A stretch of DNA of 6,253 nucleotides from Pseudomonas sp. (GTDB lineage Bacteria; Pseudomonadota; Gammaproteobacteria; Pseudomonadales; Pseudomonadaceae): contig DNMQ01000153.1 of assembly GCA_003488145.1 (NCBI GenBank), positions 6,293 to 12,545 of the forward strand, read 5' to 3'. Position 1 is the stretch's first letter; the number at the start of each line of letters is the position of its first letter. The position numbers were made by a program, and so were the translations under genes. Positions 5,560 through 6,253 of this stretch are shown in pieces. The notes beneath the pieces were generated by a model that worked only from the letters and a program-made list of their open reading frames with translations, ran no database searches and had not been told where the DNA came from.

Positions 5560-6253
5560 CCGCCAGCGAAGAGAAGTTCACCCGCCAGCGCCTGCTAGAG
5601 GTGCAGACGCTGACGCCTAACCTGTTCACCCTGCGTACCAGCCGCGATCCCGGTTTTCGCTTCACCGCCGGGCAGTTCGCCCGCCTCGGTGTGCGCAAGC
5701 CAAGCGGCTGCATCGTCTGGCGCGCCTATTCCATGGTCTCGGCGCCGCACGACGAGTTTCTCGATTTCTTCTCCATCGTCGTGCCGGACGGCGAATTCAC
5801 CAGCGAGCTGAGCCGGTTGGCAGTCGGCGACGAGCTGCTGGTGGACAAGCAGGCCTTCGGCTTTCTCACCCTCGATCGCTTTCCCGATGGCCGTGATCTC
5901 TGGCTGCTGGCCACCGGCACCGGGGTCGCCCCGTTTCTGTCGATCCTGCAGGACTTCGAAGCCTGGCAGCGCTTCGAGCGCATCATTCTGGTCTACAGCG
6001 TGCGCGAGGCGCGTGAGCTGGCCTATCAGCAGCTGATCGCCGAACTGCCGCAACGCGACTACCTGGAAGGTCTGGGCTCGAAGCTGCTGTACCTGCCGGT
6101 GGTAACGCGCGAACAGATACGCGGTGCGCTGCACGGGCGCATCACCACGCTGATCGAGAACGGCGAGCTGGAGCGCGCCGCCGATCTGCAGCTGACGCCC
6201 GAGCATTCGCGGATCATGCTCTGCGGCAACCCGCAGATGATCGAGGACACCCG
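5556..6253 (+). CDS. fpr: Ferredoxin/flavodoxin-NADP+ reductase, FprB-like (3' truncated)
   Basis: The frame is open from the ATG at 5556 to the window end, giving 232 complete codons of an expected roughly 258, so about 26 residues are missing. The enzyme uses FAD to exchange electrons between NADPH and ferredoxin or flavodoxin, supplying Fe-S cluster assembly and oxidative stress responses. Visible motifs are the FAD-binding RAYSM (56-60) in the beta-barrel domain, FFSIVVPDGEFTSELSRL (71-88), the NADP-binding GTGVAPFLSI (121-130), LVYSVR (145-150) and CGNPQMI (223-229). The N-terminus EKFTRQRLLEVQTLTPNLFT and the Leu/Phe-rich FGFLTLDRF resemble the bacterial subclass I FprB proteins of pseudomonads rather than FprA, whose start differs. 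This subtype call is from memory. The start has GGAGG 9 nt upstream. It is transcribed divergently from rlmG. The C-terminal residues that set NADPH stacking are outside the window. Confidence 0.93.
   Translation, partial: MTASEEKFTRQRLLEVQTLTPNLFTLRTSRDPGFRFTAGQFARLGVRKPSGCIVWRAYSMVSAPHDEFLDFFSIVVPDGEFTSELSRLAVGDELLVDKQAFGFLTLDRFPDGRDLWLLATGTGVAPFLSILQDFEAWQRFERIILVYSVREARELAYQQLIAELPQRDYLEGLGSKLLYLPVVTREQIRGALHGRITTLIENGELERAADLQLTPEHSRIMLCGNPQMIEDT

Noticed and set aside
5462..5713. 84-residue upstream extension of RlmG
   Set aside because: It is antisense to the start of fpr and the divergent promoter gap; the family length and N-terminus fit the ATG at 5459-5461.

Overview
The window is a high-GC, densely packed chromosomal segment. 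Gene content, codon use (strong G/C at third positions) and protein sequences suggest a gammaproteobacterium of the Pseudomonas/Stutzerimonas type. That assignment rests on recognition of the proteins, not on a search. There are seven protein genes, two cut by the window ends. I see no tRNA, rRNA, CRISPR array, transposase or phage gene.

Region 1 (1-3388, + strand) is an operon for a three-subunit molybdenum hydroxylase of the PaoABC (YagTSR) aldehyde oxidoreductase type. It holds the C-terminal end of the 2Fe-2S subunit, the FAD subunit with an extra four-cysteine insert expected to bind a 4Fe-4S cluster, and the molybdopterin-cytosine-dinucleotide catalytic subunit. Both junctions are ATGA overlaps with strong internal Shine-Dalgarno sequences, so the subunits look translationally coupled. 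Electrons from aldehyde oxidation would pass from the Mo centre through the iron-sulfur clusters to FAD. No PaoD/XdhC-type maturation gene follows directly.

Region 2 (3389-3510) is a convergent junction. It holds a perfect 26-nt palindrome and a second short hairpin, likely a bidirectional transcription end or a REP-like element.

Region 3 (3511-5461, - strand) runs in the order rlmG, merR-family regulator, carboxymuconolactone decarboxylase (CMD)-family gene. rlmG encodes a 23S rRNA guanine methyltransferase, and its stop overlaps the regulator start (ATGA). The 56-bp gap between regulator and CMD gene carries a MerR-type promoter: a -35 box on the regulator stop codon, an inverted repeat, and a long spacer. 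The simplest model is that the regulator controls the CMD gene in response to an unknown, probably electrophilic or oxidative, signal.

Region 4 (5462-6253) is a 94-bp divergent spacer followed by a ferredoxin/flavodoxin-NADP+ reductase (FprB-like) that runs off the right end. A possible 16-codon leader ORF overlaps its start codon.

The content is mostly ordinary housekeeping and metabolic genes. The most interesting points are the MerR promoter architecture, the perfect palindrome and the possible fpr leader peptide. I found no convincing undescribed system.
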